Assembly: GCA_019429185.1 (NCBI GenBank)
Contig: JAHYJH010000013.1
Coordinates: 1-48,198, forward strand
Reading direction: 5' to 3'
DNA: 48,198 nucleotides
Source: Vicingaceae bacterium
GTDB taxonomy: Bacteria > Bacteroidota > Bacteroidia > Flavobacteriales_E > Vicingaceae
The position numbers and the translations under genes were made by a program. Within the stretch, counting starts at the first letter, position 1. Every line of letters begins with the position of its first letter. The notes under the pieces were generated by a model. The model was not told the origin of the DNA, did no database searches, and saw only the letters and a list, made by a program, of their open reading frames with translations. Positions 1 to 9,315 of the stretch are shown here, one piece after another.

Positions 1-3000
1 ATTCCATCACAAGCTCCAAAGCAAGTTTCTGGAATTATGTTGGTGATTGTTAAGTTTAGTCCATTGGTATTAATGGTTACGGTATCTACTGTAACACAAT
101 TATTAGAGTCTGTTATGGTAACGGTATAAAAATTGGCACAAAGACCTGTTGCAAAAAAACCATTTCCTCCTGTAGGACTCCAGCTATAGGAATATGGAGC
201 TGTTCCGCCACTAACTGAAGCTAATGCTGTTCCATTACAAGCACCTGTACAAGTTTCATCAGTTGAAGTAATTACAACAGTTGCCGAACTATTACTATTA
301 ATAATAATGGTATGATTAGAAATACAACCTGTGCCTAAATCTGTAATTTGTAAATTAATAGTACCTGCACAAAGCCCATTTACGGTTGATGTTGGTTGAT
401 TTGTTACAGTTATTGGCAAAGTTGGGTTAGCTCCAGTAACAACTGTATAAACAAAATCATAAGGACCAACACCTCCAGAAGGAGTAGATGTTACACTTCC
501 ATTACAGACACCACAAGTTGGACTAGTAACCGTTGCGTTTTCATTAATAATCGCAGGGGCAGTTAAAGTAATGGTATCATTTATTGCACAATTATTTGCA
601 TCTGAAATTACAACAAAATAAGTACCTGCACATAAATTAATGGCTGTTTGCGTAGTTTGTCCATCACTCCAATTGAAAATGTAAGGAGGAACGCCTCCAA
701 CAGGATTAGCAGTTGCAGTTCCATTACAAACTCCGTTACAAGATGGATCAACTCCCGAAATAGTAGTTGTTAAAACAGGGTTATCAACAATAGTTATTTG
801 AATAGAATCAACACAGCCATTGTTATCTGTTATTGTTGCGGTGTATATTCCAGCACAAAGTCCAGTAGCTAAATTATTGTTTTGAGTAGGCGTAGTACTC
901 CATGAATAAGTATAACCGGGCGTTCCTCCAGAAACAATAGCTAAAGCAGTTCCATCACAATCGCCAAAACAAGTTGGGGTTGTTAGGTTAGATGAAAGTG
1001 CAAGAACAGTAGGCTCAGTTATTACAACACTATCTTGAATAGAACAACCATTGTTATCGGTAATTGTTACTACATAAGTTCCTGCACATAAGTTGGTTAT
1101 TGTTGGCGTTGTTTGTCCTCCTGGCATCCATAAAAAAGTATAAGGAGCAATTCCACCTGTTGGATTAGCGGTTGCTGTTCCATCACAAAGACCATTGCAA
1201 GTAACATTTGTTTGCGTTAAATTAGCTAAAATTTGAGTAGGTGTTTCAACGGTAATTGTATCAACAGTTATACAGCCATTGGCATCTTGCACAACAACGG
1301 AGTAGAGTCCTGAACATAATGAAAAAGCACTGTCGTTTGTTGTTAATACAGGGTCGTTCCATTGGAAAATGTATGGAGCATTGCCTGAGTTTACCGTTAA
1401 ATAAGCTAATCCATCACAAGAGCCGAAGCAAGTTACACTATCTGCACCCAACGTTATGCTTGGTCCGTTGGGATTACTGATTAATACATTTAGTGTAGAT
1501 GAACAACCATTTGCATCTGTAATTTGAAGTGTGTATGAACCCGGACATAAATTATTGATGGAAGGAGTAGTTTGACCTCCGGGTAACCATAAAAAAGTAT
1601 AAGGAGCAGCACCACCAGAAGGAGCAGAAACTGTTGCTGTACCATTACAAACACCACAAGTAGCATCAGTTGTGTTTGTGGTTGCAGTGATTAAATTACC
1701 TTCTCCAATAGTAATATTACCTTGAGTAGAGCAACCGTTTGCATCTGTAACTGTTACTGTATATGTGCCAGCAGTAAGCCCTAATGCAGTTTGAGTAGTA
1801 GCACCATTGTTCCAAGAATAAGTATAAGGAACTGTTCCTCCTGAAGGAGTAGCAGTAACAGATCCATCGTTGCCTCCGTTACAAGAAGCATTGTTACCAC
1901 TAACACTTACGGTTAATGTATTGGGTTGATTTATTGTTACATTTTGAACAAAACTACATCCAACAGCATCAGTAATCGTAACCGTATAACCTCCTGCACA
2001 AAGTCCTGCCACTGCATTAAGCGTAGGCGTAGATCCTGCACTCCAACTATAAGAATAGGGTGGTATTCCTCCGCTTGGTGTTGCTATTGCAGAACCATCG
2101 CAAATACCATTGCAAGTGGCATCAATAGTAGTTACCGAAGCAGTAATTGGTGAATTATCAGTAATTGTAATGTTTTGAACGGTTATACAACCATTTCCAT
2201 CGGTTACCTGAACAGCATAAGCTCCCGCACAAAGTCCGTTTATGTTTGTTGTGGTTGCTCCTGTACTCCATAAAAAGGTGTAATTAGGTGTTCCTGAAGT
2301 AACTGAAACCGTTGCACTTCCATCACAAACACCATTGCAAGTTGCATTCGTTTGCGTTACAGAAATTACAGGTCCGTTTGGATTACTTATCGCCACAGGA
2401 ACTGAAATCATACAACCATTTGCATCGGTAATATCAACATTATAAATCCCTGCCAATAATCCATTAACACAAGGTGTTGATGGGCCAAAATCCCATAAAT
2501 AAGTGTAAGGAGCTGTACCTCCCATTGGAGCAACACAAGCTGTTCCATCAGCATTTCCACAAGTTGCCATAGTGGTAGTTAGGTTAGGAACAATAACAGT
2601 AGGCTCATTAATGGTTATCGTATCATTTCCTGTGCAACCATTTGCATCTGTAATAACAACAAAATAGGTTCCTGCACATAATCCAGTTGCTGTTTGGGTA
2701 GTTTGAGCTAACGCATCGTTCCATAAATAAGTATATAGAGTTACTCCTCCTGTTGGATTAGCTGTTGCAGTACCATTGCAAACTCCGTTACACAACGCAT
2801 CGGTTGTTGTTGTGTTTGAAGTTATTCCTGTAGGAGCTGCAATCGTAAAAGTTACTAATTTAGAACAACCGTTAGCATCGGTTATGGTTACACTCGCAGC
2901 ACCAGCACATAAACCTGATGTAGAAGCAGCAGTAGAACCATTACTCCATAAGTAAGTATAAGGAGCTGTACCTCCCGAAGGATTTACATTTGCTGTTCCA

Positions 3001-6000
3001 TTGCAAAAACCATTACAAGCAGTATTTGTAATGGATAAATTTTCAGTGATACTATCGGCTTCTCCAACCAACACAGTAGTTGCTAACACACAGGCATTAG
3101 CATCTGTTAAGGTTAAAAAATAAGTTCCCGTACATAAATTTGTTAACGTACTATCATTTGGATAAGGGCCTCCCGGAGGAACAGATGTCCAAGCATAAGA
3201 AAAAGGGGATAACCCGCCAATAGGAATAGCATTTAACCCACCATCACAAGCTCCAAAACAAGATGCATTGATAACCGTTGATGTTATTCCTGATGGTCCG
3301 GTAGGATTACTCACTGCCATAGTAAAAATTCCTATACAACCATTATTATCTGTAATGGTATCGGTATAAAATCCCGGGCATAAATTTGTTATTATTGGAG
3401 TAGTTGCTCCATTAGACCAAGAATGAGTATAAACACCACTTCCTCCTGTTGGTAAAGTTGCTATAACACCATCACAAACACCACAATTTGCTGGAGTTAT
3501 GGTTGGATTTGCACTAATATTTGCCGGTTCATTGATGGTTACGGATCCTATAAAGAAACATCCAAATGAATCTGTTACAGTTACTGTATAATTTCCCGGA
3601 CATAATCCTGTTATGGTTGGTGTGTTATTGGGCACAGGATTACACGTTCCTACCCAAGAATAGGAATAAGGAGGCGTTCCTCCTACAGGAGCTGCTGTAG
3701 CCGTTCCATCAGCTTGTCCATTACAAACAACATCTGTACTGCTAAGCGTAACATTCAATGTTGTAGGAGAGTTTACAATAAATGAATCTAATCCAGTACA
3801 CCCATTAATGTCTGTTACCAAAATATAATACGTGTCTTGACACAAACTATTAATAGATTGATTTGTGCTAAAATTAGGATTAGTTGATGTTGACCATTGA
3901 TAAATATACCCAGGAGTTCCACCTGTTGGATTTGTTGTTGCTGTTCCTGTGCAAGGCGTACCACCACAAGCAATACCTGTTCCTGTTGCTGTTGGATTAA
4001 TTTGGTTTGGTTCTGTAATGGTATAATTCTGTGTTGTAGTACAACCGTTAGCATCAACAACAGTAACTGAATAAGGCCCTGGTGCTAAATTATATATGGT
4101 TGCTGTATCAAGAAATGTCGATGACCAATTATAAGTATAAGGCAATGTTCCTCCATTCACAAGTATCCCAGCTGTACCATCATTAGCTCCAAAGCAAGTT
4201 ACATTGGTTGATACTGCATTTGAAGATAATAAAACAGGTTGATTTATTGTATATGTTTCAATTCGAGAACAACCATTAGTATCTGTAATTGTAACAGTGT
4301 AATTTCCTGCGGGTTGGTTGTTAATACAAGCTCCAATTCCTAATCCACCTGACCATAAATAACTAAACCCTGGTGTTCCTCCAGTTGGTGCAAGACATAT
4401 ACTTCCATTTCCAGTGCCATTGCATGTTAAATCAGTAATCGTAGGATTAGGCGAAATAGTATCAGGATTAATAATTGTTAATGTATCTGTTTGAACACAA
4501 TTACCTGCATCAGTAACTGTAACAACAGCAAATCCTGCACATACATTATTTGTATCAGGTATAGACCATGATATGCTGTATGGTGGAGTTCCACCTGTTG
4601 GTGCAGAAGAAACCATGGCATCACAATTACCATTACAACTAATTTGTTGATCTATAGTAGCATTTGGAACCAATACAGTAGGAGATACAGGCATGAATAC
4701 TGAATCTACTGAAAAACAATCATTTGAATCAATTACTGTTAAATATATCCAACCTGGACATATACTGTCTGCTAAAGAAGTATTATCTCCATTAGACCAA
4801 CTGTAAGTGTATGGAGGTGTTCCTCCAGAAGGAGTTGCTATAGCTGTACCATCACACAATCCATTACAACTTATAGTTATTGGGTTAGCAACAATAACTA
4901 TCGTAATTAAAGGTGCTATTGTTACCGATCCGTTGGTTGTACAACCATTGGTATCTGTAACAACTACAGTATAGGTTCCTGCACATAAATTGGTAGCCGT
5001 TTGAGTTATTTGAGAAGCAGTATCATTCCATTGATAGGTATATCCAGATGTTCCGCCAACAGGAGTTGCTGTAGCAGAACCATCACAAGTGGTTTGGCAA
5101 CTTGCAGCAGTGGGTACAACATTTACAGATAAAGCCGGAGGATTAGTTATGGTAACGGTATCTTTACCTATACAACCATTTGCATCTGTAACAGTTACTT
5201 CATACTGTCCCGGACCTAAATTATTTATGGGATTTCCGGCAATTGGAGTTCCAGGCAATAACACCCAACTAATGTTATAATTAGGAACACCTCCATTAGG
5301 AAATGAACCTGCACTCCCATCATTTGCTCCATTACAAGAAATAGCTGTAAATTGAACATTCGGATTTAAAACCGCAGGCTCTGCTATAACCACAGAATCA
5401 ACTGTAGAACATAAATTAACATCTGTAATGGTTACTATGTATGTTCCAGCACAAAGATTTGCAATTGAGTTTGTTCCTTGACCAGTAAATGTAAGCCCAA
5501 TAGGATTGGTTGTCCAATTATAACTATAAGTACCTGTCCCTCCAACAGGAATTGTTGTTGCCGAACCATTACAAACATTGTTGCACAAAAGGTTTGTCCC
5601 AGTTGTTGTTGTTGTTAGGGCACCAGGTTCAATAATTGTAAAATTGAGGTTGAGCGGACAGTTATTTGCATCTCTAATGATAACAGTTTGTGGTCCAGCA
5701 CAAAGATTAGTTATGGTATTAGATCCTACAACAGGAATAAAAGGTCCACCGTTCCAAGAAACAGTATAGGGAGGAATACCTCCAGCTGGAGTTATGGTAG
5801 CTGTACCATCGCAAACACCATTACAAGAAGCGTCTGTTTGAGTTAAACTTGCTGTAATTGCCAAAGGTTCATTTACGGCAATAGAAGCGTTGGCAGTACA
5901 TCCATTAGCATCAGTTATGTTTATGGTGTAAGTTCCTGCACATAAATTAGAAATAGTTGGGGTTCCTTGTCCTGTTGAAACTTGCCCAGCAGGAATGCTT

Positions 6001-7560
6001 GTCCATACTATCGAAGAATATGGTGTTGTCCCTCCATTAATTACTGCCGTTGCTGTTCCGTCACAAACACCATTACAACTTATATCTGTTTTAGCAAGTG
6101 TAATAGATACAGGTTGAGGAGCAACCAATGTAACACTATCGATGGCAACACAATTATTTGAATCGGTAACTGTTACAATATAAGTTCCTGCACATAAACT
6201 ATTAACAGGATTTGTAAAATAAGGACCACCCGGACCGTTCCAAAGAAAAGAGTAAGGGGTTGTTCCACCTGTTGGGTTTGCTGTAACACTTCCATCACAA
6301 ACTCCAGCACAAGAAGGAGGTGTTGATGATGGATTGGCTACTAACAAAGCCGGTTCTGTGATAGTTATCGTATCCGAAACTGTACAACTATTACTATCAA
6401 TAATATCTACAATATATTGACCGGGACATAGGTTAAAAATAGAATCTGTTCCCTGTCCTCCAAAAATTAATCCCCCGGGAATGGATGACCAAGTATAAGT
6501 ATATCCCGGAGTTCCTCCAGAGGTTGTTGTAACCGCAGTTCCATTACACGTTCCAAAACAAGTTACATTGGTTGAGTTGGTTGAAGTAATTAAAGGTTGC
6601 GGTTCCGTAATGATAATGGTAACAACAGTATCACAACCATTTCCATCAACTATAGAATCTGTGTAAGTTCCGATGCATAAGTTATTGATGGTTGAAGACA
6701 ATCCTGTGCTATTAAACCCATTACTCCAAAAATGAGTAAATGGAGCAGTTCCACCACTTAGAATATTTACCGTAATTGAAGCATCACAAAGTCCACCACA
6801 ACTTACTTGTTGCACTATAGTATCCCATTGTAATTGATTAGGAATGGTAATCGTTACGCTATCAATTGCCGAGCAACCTTGAGGGTCAGAAACAGTTACT
6901 CCATAAACACCCGGACATAAATTAGTTAAATTAGGCGTTACTTCTCCATTGGGAGTCCATAAATAAGTATAAGGACCACCATTTCCACCAGTTACTAATG
7001 ATGTTGTAGCTGTTCCTGTGCAAGTTCCAAAGCAATTGATGTTGGTACTATCTAATTGAAAAGTTACTGCAGGAGTTTGTGCTAAATTAAAATTTTGAGA
7101 AGCGGTACATCCATTGGCATCAACAACATTTATGGTGTAAGGTCCTGCACATAGGTTATTAATAATAGCTGTTGTGTCAGGTACTTGTACCCATGAAATT
7201 GTATATGGAGGAACTCCAAAAGCAATACTAGTACCTATGGTACCATCACAATCACCATTACAGCTTGGAGGAATAACGCCTATTTGATTAATAGCAATAG
7301 CAATAGGATTCGTAACAAGAACTTGATCGGAACATTGTACACCAAAAGGTGGACTTTGTCCTAAATCAGTTACTTGAACACCTATATTACCTTGACAAAC
7401 ATTAAAGAGCGTATCGTTAGTGTTGCCAGGTGGTGGAGCTCCAAGCCATAAAAAAAGAAAAGGTCCTACACCTCCTGTTACCGAAACTACAACAATAGCA
7501 TCGCAAGCACCTTGGCAAGAAACGCCAAAACCATTATAATTGGAAATAACGGTTGTAGTT
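1..7560 (-). repeat. SprB-type tandem protein repeats (32 complete plus one partial)
   Basis: The CNGxCDG-like motif recurs at roughly 7510, 7265, 7030, 6795, 6560, 6310, 6075, 5830, 5585, 5335, 5100, 4870, 4635, 4425, 4200, 3970, 3735, 3490, 3260, 3020, 2790, 2560, 2340, 2115, 1890, 1660, 1430, 1200, 970, 730, 520 and 255, with a partial copy near 25. Mean period is about 234 nt. Copies are divergent in sequence but similar in length. Most carry four cysteines: CNG (C1), xCDG (C2), LCAG (C3) and NGC (C4). Confidence 0.9.
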
Positions 7561-8351
7561 ATGGTAAAAGCAGGAGAACCACAAGGATTCCGCATTGTTG
7601 TTCCATTGCTCAGGGTAACTGTTTTTTCATCAATGTTGCCTAATTTTATTTCTTGAGCGTTTCGGAATACAATTACATCAGATTCATCATTAGCTAACGT
7701 GAAATTAGGAGCATCAAAAACAGCTTTGTTGTGCGTGTATAAAACCGCTTTGGTTAAGTTAATTTTTTTAACTGCATTGCCTTGATTAACAATCCCTCCC
7801 GAATAAATGGTAATGTTGTTTGCTTTTATTTCTCCTTGTTTGATATAAATGTAATTTGAATCTGTTAAAACAACATCATCAACCATATTCCATGTTCCAA
7901 CACCATCAAATTCAATATCACCTAAAAAAGATTTTCTTGCTGATTTTAAAATGGTATTAGGTTGGTTGGATGTGAAAATTATTTTTCCATAAAAGTTATT
8001 TTCAAACAACTGGTTTAGTGAAAAATTGCCCGAAACTTGAAATGTTGCTGCTGTTGTTGATGAAAATTCAACAGATTGATTTGAAGAAAAGTTAAAATTA
8101 GCTGCTTTAATGTTTCCTGTTACAGTTATTGTTCCTGTTTGATTAAACGATTGTTGATTAATATAAACATTATCATTTATAGTTGGTATTCCAACGCCTC
8201 CATTTCCACCACTTGTGGCAGACCAATGCGAAGCATCATTCCAGTTTCCACTATTTCCTACCCAATATAAATCGGCAGCAAAAGAATTAATTGCGAGCAT
8301 CAAAACCACTAATAGTTTAGATACCAATATACTATCTTTTCTAAAATTCAT
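1..8351 (-). CDS. Giant SprB-repeat surface adhesin, 3' end outside window
   Basis: One open frame of 2783 codons runs from ATG at 8351 off the left edge without a stop, so the C-terminus is missing. Residues 1-25 form a signal peptide ending NSFA. Residues of about 26-260 are a beta-rich region starting DLYWVGNSGNWNDASHW, common at the front of large Bacteroidota surface proteins. From about residue 270 there are 32 complete tandem repeats and the start of a 33rd, spaced about 78 residues. Each has CNGxCDGTA, a GGTPPYxYxW core, LCAGxYxVTVTD and NGC. This is the SprB repeat; in Flavobacterium johnsoniae, SprB is the T9SS-exported adhesin moved along the surface during gliding. By inference this protein is exported by the same route and would carry a T9SS or gliding-associated C-terminal domain beyond the window. 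Repeat family and secretion are well supported; a role in gliding is not shown. Confidence 0.93.
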   Translation of the reverse strand, partial: MNFRKDSILVSKLLVVLMLAINSFAADLYWVGNSGNWNDASHWSATSGGNGGVGIPTINDNVYINQQSFNQTGTITVTGNIKAANFNFSSNQSVEFSSTTAATFQVSGNFSLNQLFENNFYGKIIFTSNQPNTILKSARKSFLGDIEFDGVGTWNMVDDVVLTDSNYIYIKQGEIKANNITIYSGGIVNQGNAVKKINLTKAVLYTHNKAVFDAPNFTLANDESDVIVFRNAQEIKLGNIDEKTVTLSNGTTMRNPCGSPAFTITTTVISNYNGFGVSCQGACDAIVVVSVTGGVGPFLFLWLGAPPPGNTNDTLFNVCQGNIGVQVTDLGQSPPFGVQCSDQVLVTNPIAIAINQIGVIPPSCNGDCDGTIGTSIAFGVPPYTISWVQVPDTTAIINNLCAGPYTINVVDANGCTASQNFNLAQTPAVTFQLDSTNINCFGTCTGTATTSLVTGGNGGPYTYLWTPNGEVTPNLTNLCPGVYGVTVSDPQGCSAIDSVTITIPNQLQWDTIVQQVSCGGLCDASITVNILSGGTAPFTHFWSNGFNSTGLSSTINNLCIGTYTDSIVDGNGCDTVVTIIITEPQPLITSTNSTNVTCFGTCNGTAVTTTSGGTPGYTYTWSSIPGGLIFGGQGTDSIFNLCPGQYIVDIIDSNSCTVSDTITITEPALLVANPSSTPPSCAGVCDGSVTANPTGGTTPYSFLWNGPGGPYFTNPVNSLCAGTYIVTVTDSNNCVAIDSVTLVAPQPVSITLAKTDISCNGVCDGTATAVINGGTTPYSSIVWTSIPAGQVSTGQGTPTISNLCAGTYTINITDANGCTANASIAVNEPLAITASLTQTDASCNGVCDGTATITPAGGIPPYTVSWNGGPFIPVVGSNTITNLCAGPQTVIIRDANNCPLNLNFTIIEPGALTTTTTGTNLLCNNVCNGSATTIPVGGTGTYSYNWTTNPIGLTFTGQGTNSIANLCAGTYIVTITDVNLCSTVDSVVIAEPAVLNPNVQFTAISCNGANDGSAGSFPNGGVPNYNISWVLLPGTPIAGNPINNLGPGQYEVTVTDANGCIGKDTVTITNPPALSVNVVPTAASCQTTCDGSATATPVGGTSGYTYQWNDTASQITQTATNLCAGTYTVVVTDTNGCTTNGSVTIAPLITIVIVANPITISCNGLCDGTAIATPSGGTPPYTYSWSNGDNTSLADSICPGWIYLTVIDSNDCFSVDSVFMPVSPTVLVPNATIDQQISCNGNCDAMVSSAPTGGTPPYSISWSIPDTNNVCAGFAVVTVTDAGNCVQTDTLTIINPDTISPNPTITDLTCNGTGNGSICLAPTGGTPGFSYLWSGGLGIGACINNQPAGNYTVTITDTNGCSRIETYTINQPVLLSSNAVSTNVTCFGANDGTAGILVNGGTLPYTYNWSSTFLDTATIYNLAPGPYSVTVVDANGCTTTQNYTITEPNQINPTATGTGIACGGTPCTGTATTNPTGGTPGYIYQWSTSTNPNFSTNQSINSLCQDTYYILVTDINGCTGLDSFIVNSPTTLNVTLSSTDVVCNGQADGTATAAPVGGTPPYSYSWVGTCNPVPNNTPTITGLCPGNYTVTVTDSFGCFFIGSVTINEPANISANPTITPANCGVCDGVIATLPTGGSGVYTHSWSNGATTPIITNLCPGFYTDTITDNNGCIGIFTMAVSNPTGPSGITSTVINASCFGACDGGLNAIPIGGLSPFSYAWTSVPPGGPYPNDSTLTNLCTGTYFLTLTDANACVLATTVLVGEADSITENLSITNTACNGFCNGTANVNPSGGTAPYTYLWSNGSTAASTSGLCAGAASVTITDANGCSKLVTFTIAAPTGITSNTTTTDALCNGVCNGTATANPTGGVTLYTYLWNDALAQTTQTATGLCAGTYFVVITDANGCTGNDTITINEPTVIVPNLTTTMATCGNADGTACVAPMGGTAPYTYLWDFGPSTPCVNGLLAGIYNVDITDANGCMISVPVAISNPNGPVISVTQTNATCNGVCDGSATVSVTSGTPNYTFLWSTGATTTNINGLCAGAYAVQVTDGNGCITVQNITITDNSPITASVTTIDATCNGICDGSAIATPSGGIPPYSYSWSAGSTPTLNAVAGLCAGGYTVTITDAVGCSFVQNVTINQPNTLTVSVSGNNASCNGGNDGSVTATPSGGTVPYTYSWNNGATTQTALGLTAGTYTVTVTDANGCSTQGNITIGEGNLITATTNTTDATCGVCNGTATVSAPSGGAAPYTFLWLPGGQTTPSINNLCPGSYTLQITDANGCSSTLNVLISNPNGPSITLGADSVTCFGSCDGLAYLTVNSGNAPYIFQWNDPVLTTNDSAFSLCSGLYSVVVQDANGCITVDTITVETPTQILANLTQTNVTCNGLCDGTATANPTGGIAPYTFLWMPGGQTTPTITNLCAGTYVVTITDNNGCSIQDSVVITEPTVLALSSNLTTPTCFGDCDGTALAIVSGGTPGYTYSWSTTPTQNNNLATGLCAGIYTATITDNNGCVDSIQITIVDNPVLTTTISGVDPSCNGVCNGTATANPVGGVPPYIFNWSDGQTTQTAINLCAGTYFVVISDANNCAINDTITLTAPAIINENATVTSPTCGVCNGSVTSTPSGGVGPYDFVYTVVTGANPTLPITVTNQPTSTVNGLCAGTINLQITDLGTGCISNHTIIINSNSSATVVITSTDETCTGACNGTALASVSGGTAPYSYSWSPTGGNGFFATGLCANFYTVTITDSNNCVTVDTVTINTNGLNLTITNIIPETCFGACDG

Positions 8352-8382
8352 CACTTATTTTTTATTAAGAGAATAATTACGA

Positions 8383-8412
8383 CAATAATACAAAAAATGT
8401 TGCGTATTGCAA
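8383..8412 (-). promoter_or_regulatory. Candidate promoter of the giant adhesin
   Basis: On the minus strand TTG (8412-8410) is followed after 19 nt by TATTATTG (8390-8383). This differs at one base from the Bacteroidota -7 consensus TAnnTTTG and has normal spacing. It would give a leader of about 25 nt before the ATG at 8351. The 12-nt perfect palindrome GTATTGCAATAC (8404-8415) overlaps the -33 element and could be an operator. Confidence 0.4.
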
Positions 8413-8424
8413 TACTTAAAACAT

Positions 8425-8450
8425 ATTAAAAAACTAATTAGTTTTTTAAT
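8425..8450. terminator. Perfect 26-nt AT-rich palindrome, probable terminator
   Basis: Two 10-nt arms, ATTAAAAAAC and GTTTTTTAAT, flank TAATTA, so the whole 26 nt is a perfect palindrome. It lies about 40 nt beyond the esterase stop codon and ends in a T-run on either strand, which fits a terminator for the esterase just upstream of the adhesin promoter. With almost no G/C in the stem, a protein-binding site is an alternative. Confidence 0.5.
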
Positions 8451-8489
8451 TTGACGTTGCAATGAAAAATTTAGTTGCAAAAAAGAATT

Positions 8490-9254
8490 TTATGCAATAA
8501 AATTTTTTATCATAGATAAGAATGCTTCTGGTTGTTCGGCATGTATCCAATGCCCTGAATTTTTAATCGTTCCAATAACTGCTTTAGGAAAAATACTTTT
8601 TATTTCTTCCCTATCACTATCTAAAATATAATTGGATTTTTCGCCTCTTATAAAAAGTGTTGGTTTAATAAATTGACTCCCATTTGAATTTATGGCTACA
8701 CCAATTTCCGCAATGTTTTTTGCAATTACTTCTAAATTAAAACGAAAAGCCAATCGTTCCTTTTCAATCCAATAAAGATTTTTTAACAAAAATTGACGAA
8801 CAGATAAATCAGGTATGTATTTGATTAATTTTTCATCTGCCGCATTTCTTGTTTTTATCACATTAAAATCCAATGATAGCAACCCTTCAATAATCAACTC
8901 ATGATGTACTGGATATGCTTTTGGAGCAATATCAACAATAATTAATTTTGATACTAAATGCGAATACTCAACAGCAAATTGCATAGCTATTTTTCCTCCC
9001 ATGGAATGACCTAAAATTATGGAATCTATCAATTGATGTTTATCTATAAATTCTTTTAAATCATCTGCCATAACTTGTATATTAAACACATTGCTATGAG
9101 GAGATTGCCCATGATTTCTAGCATCAACCAAATACACCTCATATTTTTCTGACATTGTTTTTGCAAAAGTCATCCAATTATCTAACGAACCGAAAAGCCC
9201 ATGAATAATAATTAAGGGTTGCCCTGTTCCTAATTTTTTATAATTTAATCGCAT
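8490..9254 (-). CDS. Alpha/beta-fold hydrolase, YbfF-type esterase
   Basis: A 254-residue cytosolic alpha/beta hydrolase. The oxyanion-loop motif HGLFGS is at residues 18-23, DARNHG at 44-49, the nucleophile elbow GHSMGG has catalytic Ser84, and GHWIH near residue 235 supplies the catalytic His. This set matches the YbfF esterase family, which hydrolyses short acyl esters or thioesters; the real substrate cannot be read from sequence. The frame is open to 9401, but the extra 49 residues are AT-rich and overlap the divergent gene. The ATG at 9254 (MRLNYKKLG) fits the family's N-terminus and leaves a 61-nt divergent promoter region. Confidence 0.85.
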   Translation of the reverse strand: MRLNYKKLGTGQPLIIIHGLFGSLDNWMTFAKTMSEKYEVYLVDARNHGQSPHSNVFNIQVMADDLKEFIDKHQLIDSIILGHSMGGKIAMQFAVEYSHLVSKLIIVDIAPKAYPVHHELIIEGLLSLDFNVIKTRNAADEKLIKYIPDLSVRQFLLKNLYWIEKERLAFRFNLEVIAKNIAEIGVAINSNGSQFIKPTLFIRGEKSNYILDSDREEIKSIFPKAVIGTIKNSGHWIHAEQPEAFLSMIKNFIA

Positions 9255-9274
9255 TAATGCATCGTTTTTATACT

Positions 9275-9282
9275 TATTTTTG
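9275..9282 (+). promoter_or_regulatory. Candidate -7 element of the biotin carrier operon
   Basis: TATTTTTG matches TAnnTTTG exactly, 33 nt before the ATG at 9316. No convincing TTG is seen at the -33 distance. The overlapping TTG at 9280 is therefore an unlikely start codon. Confidence 0.4.
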
Positions 9283-9315
9283 AACTTATTATTTAAAAAA
9301 ATAAAAGTACTATTT

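Noticed and set aside
1256-5769. Several 60-80 codon open frames on both strands inside the adhesin (for example 1256-1480, 1926-2153, 3815-4060 minus, 5089-5280, 5578-5769)
   Set aside because: They lie wholly within the continuous adhesin frame and show low-complexity translations of its repeats. They are shadows.
1-8351. DNA tandem repeat or CRISPR-like array
   Set aside because: The 234-nt periodicity follows a protein repeat in one open frame. DNA identity between units is moderate and there are no constant repeats with unique spacers.
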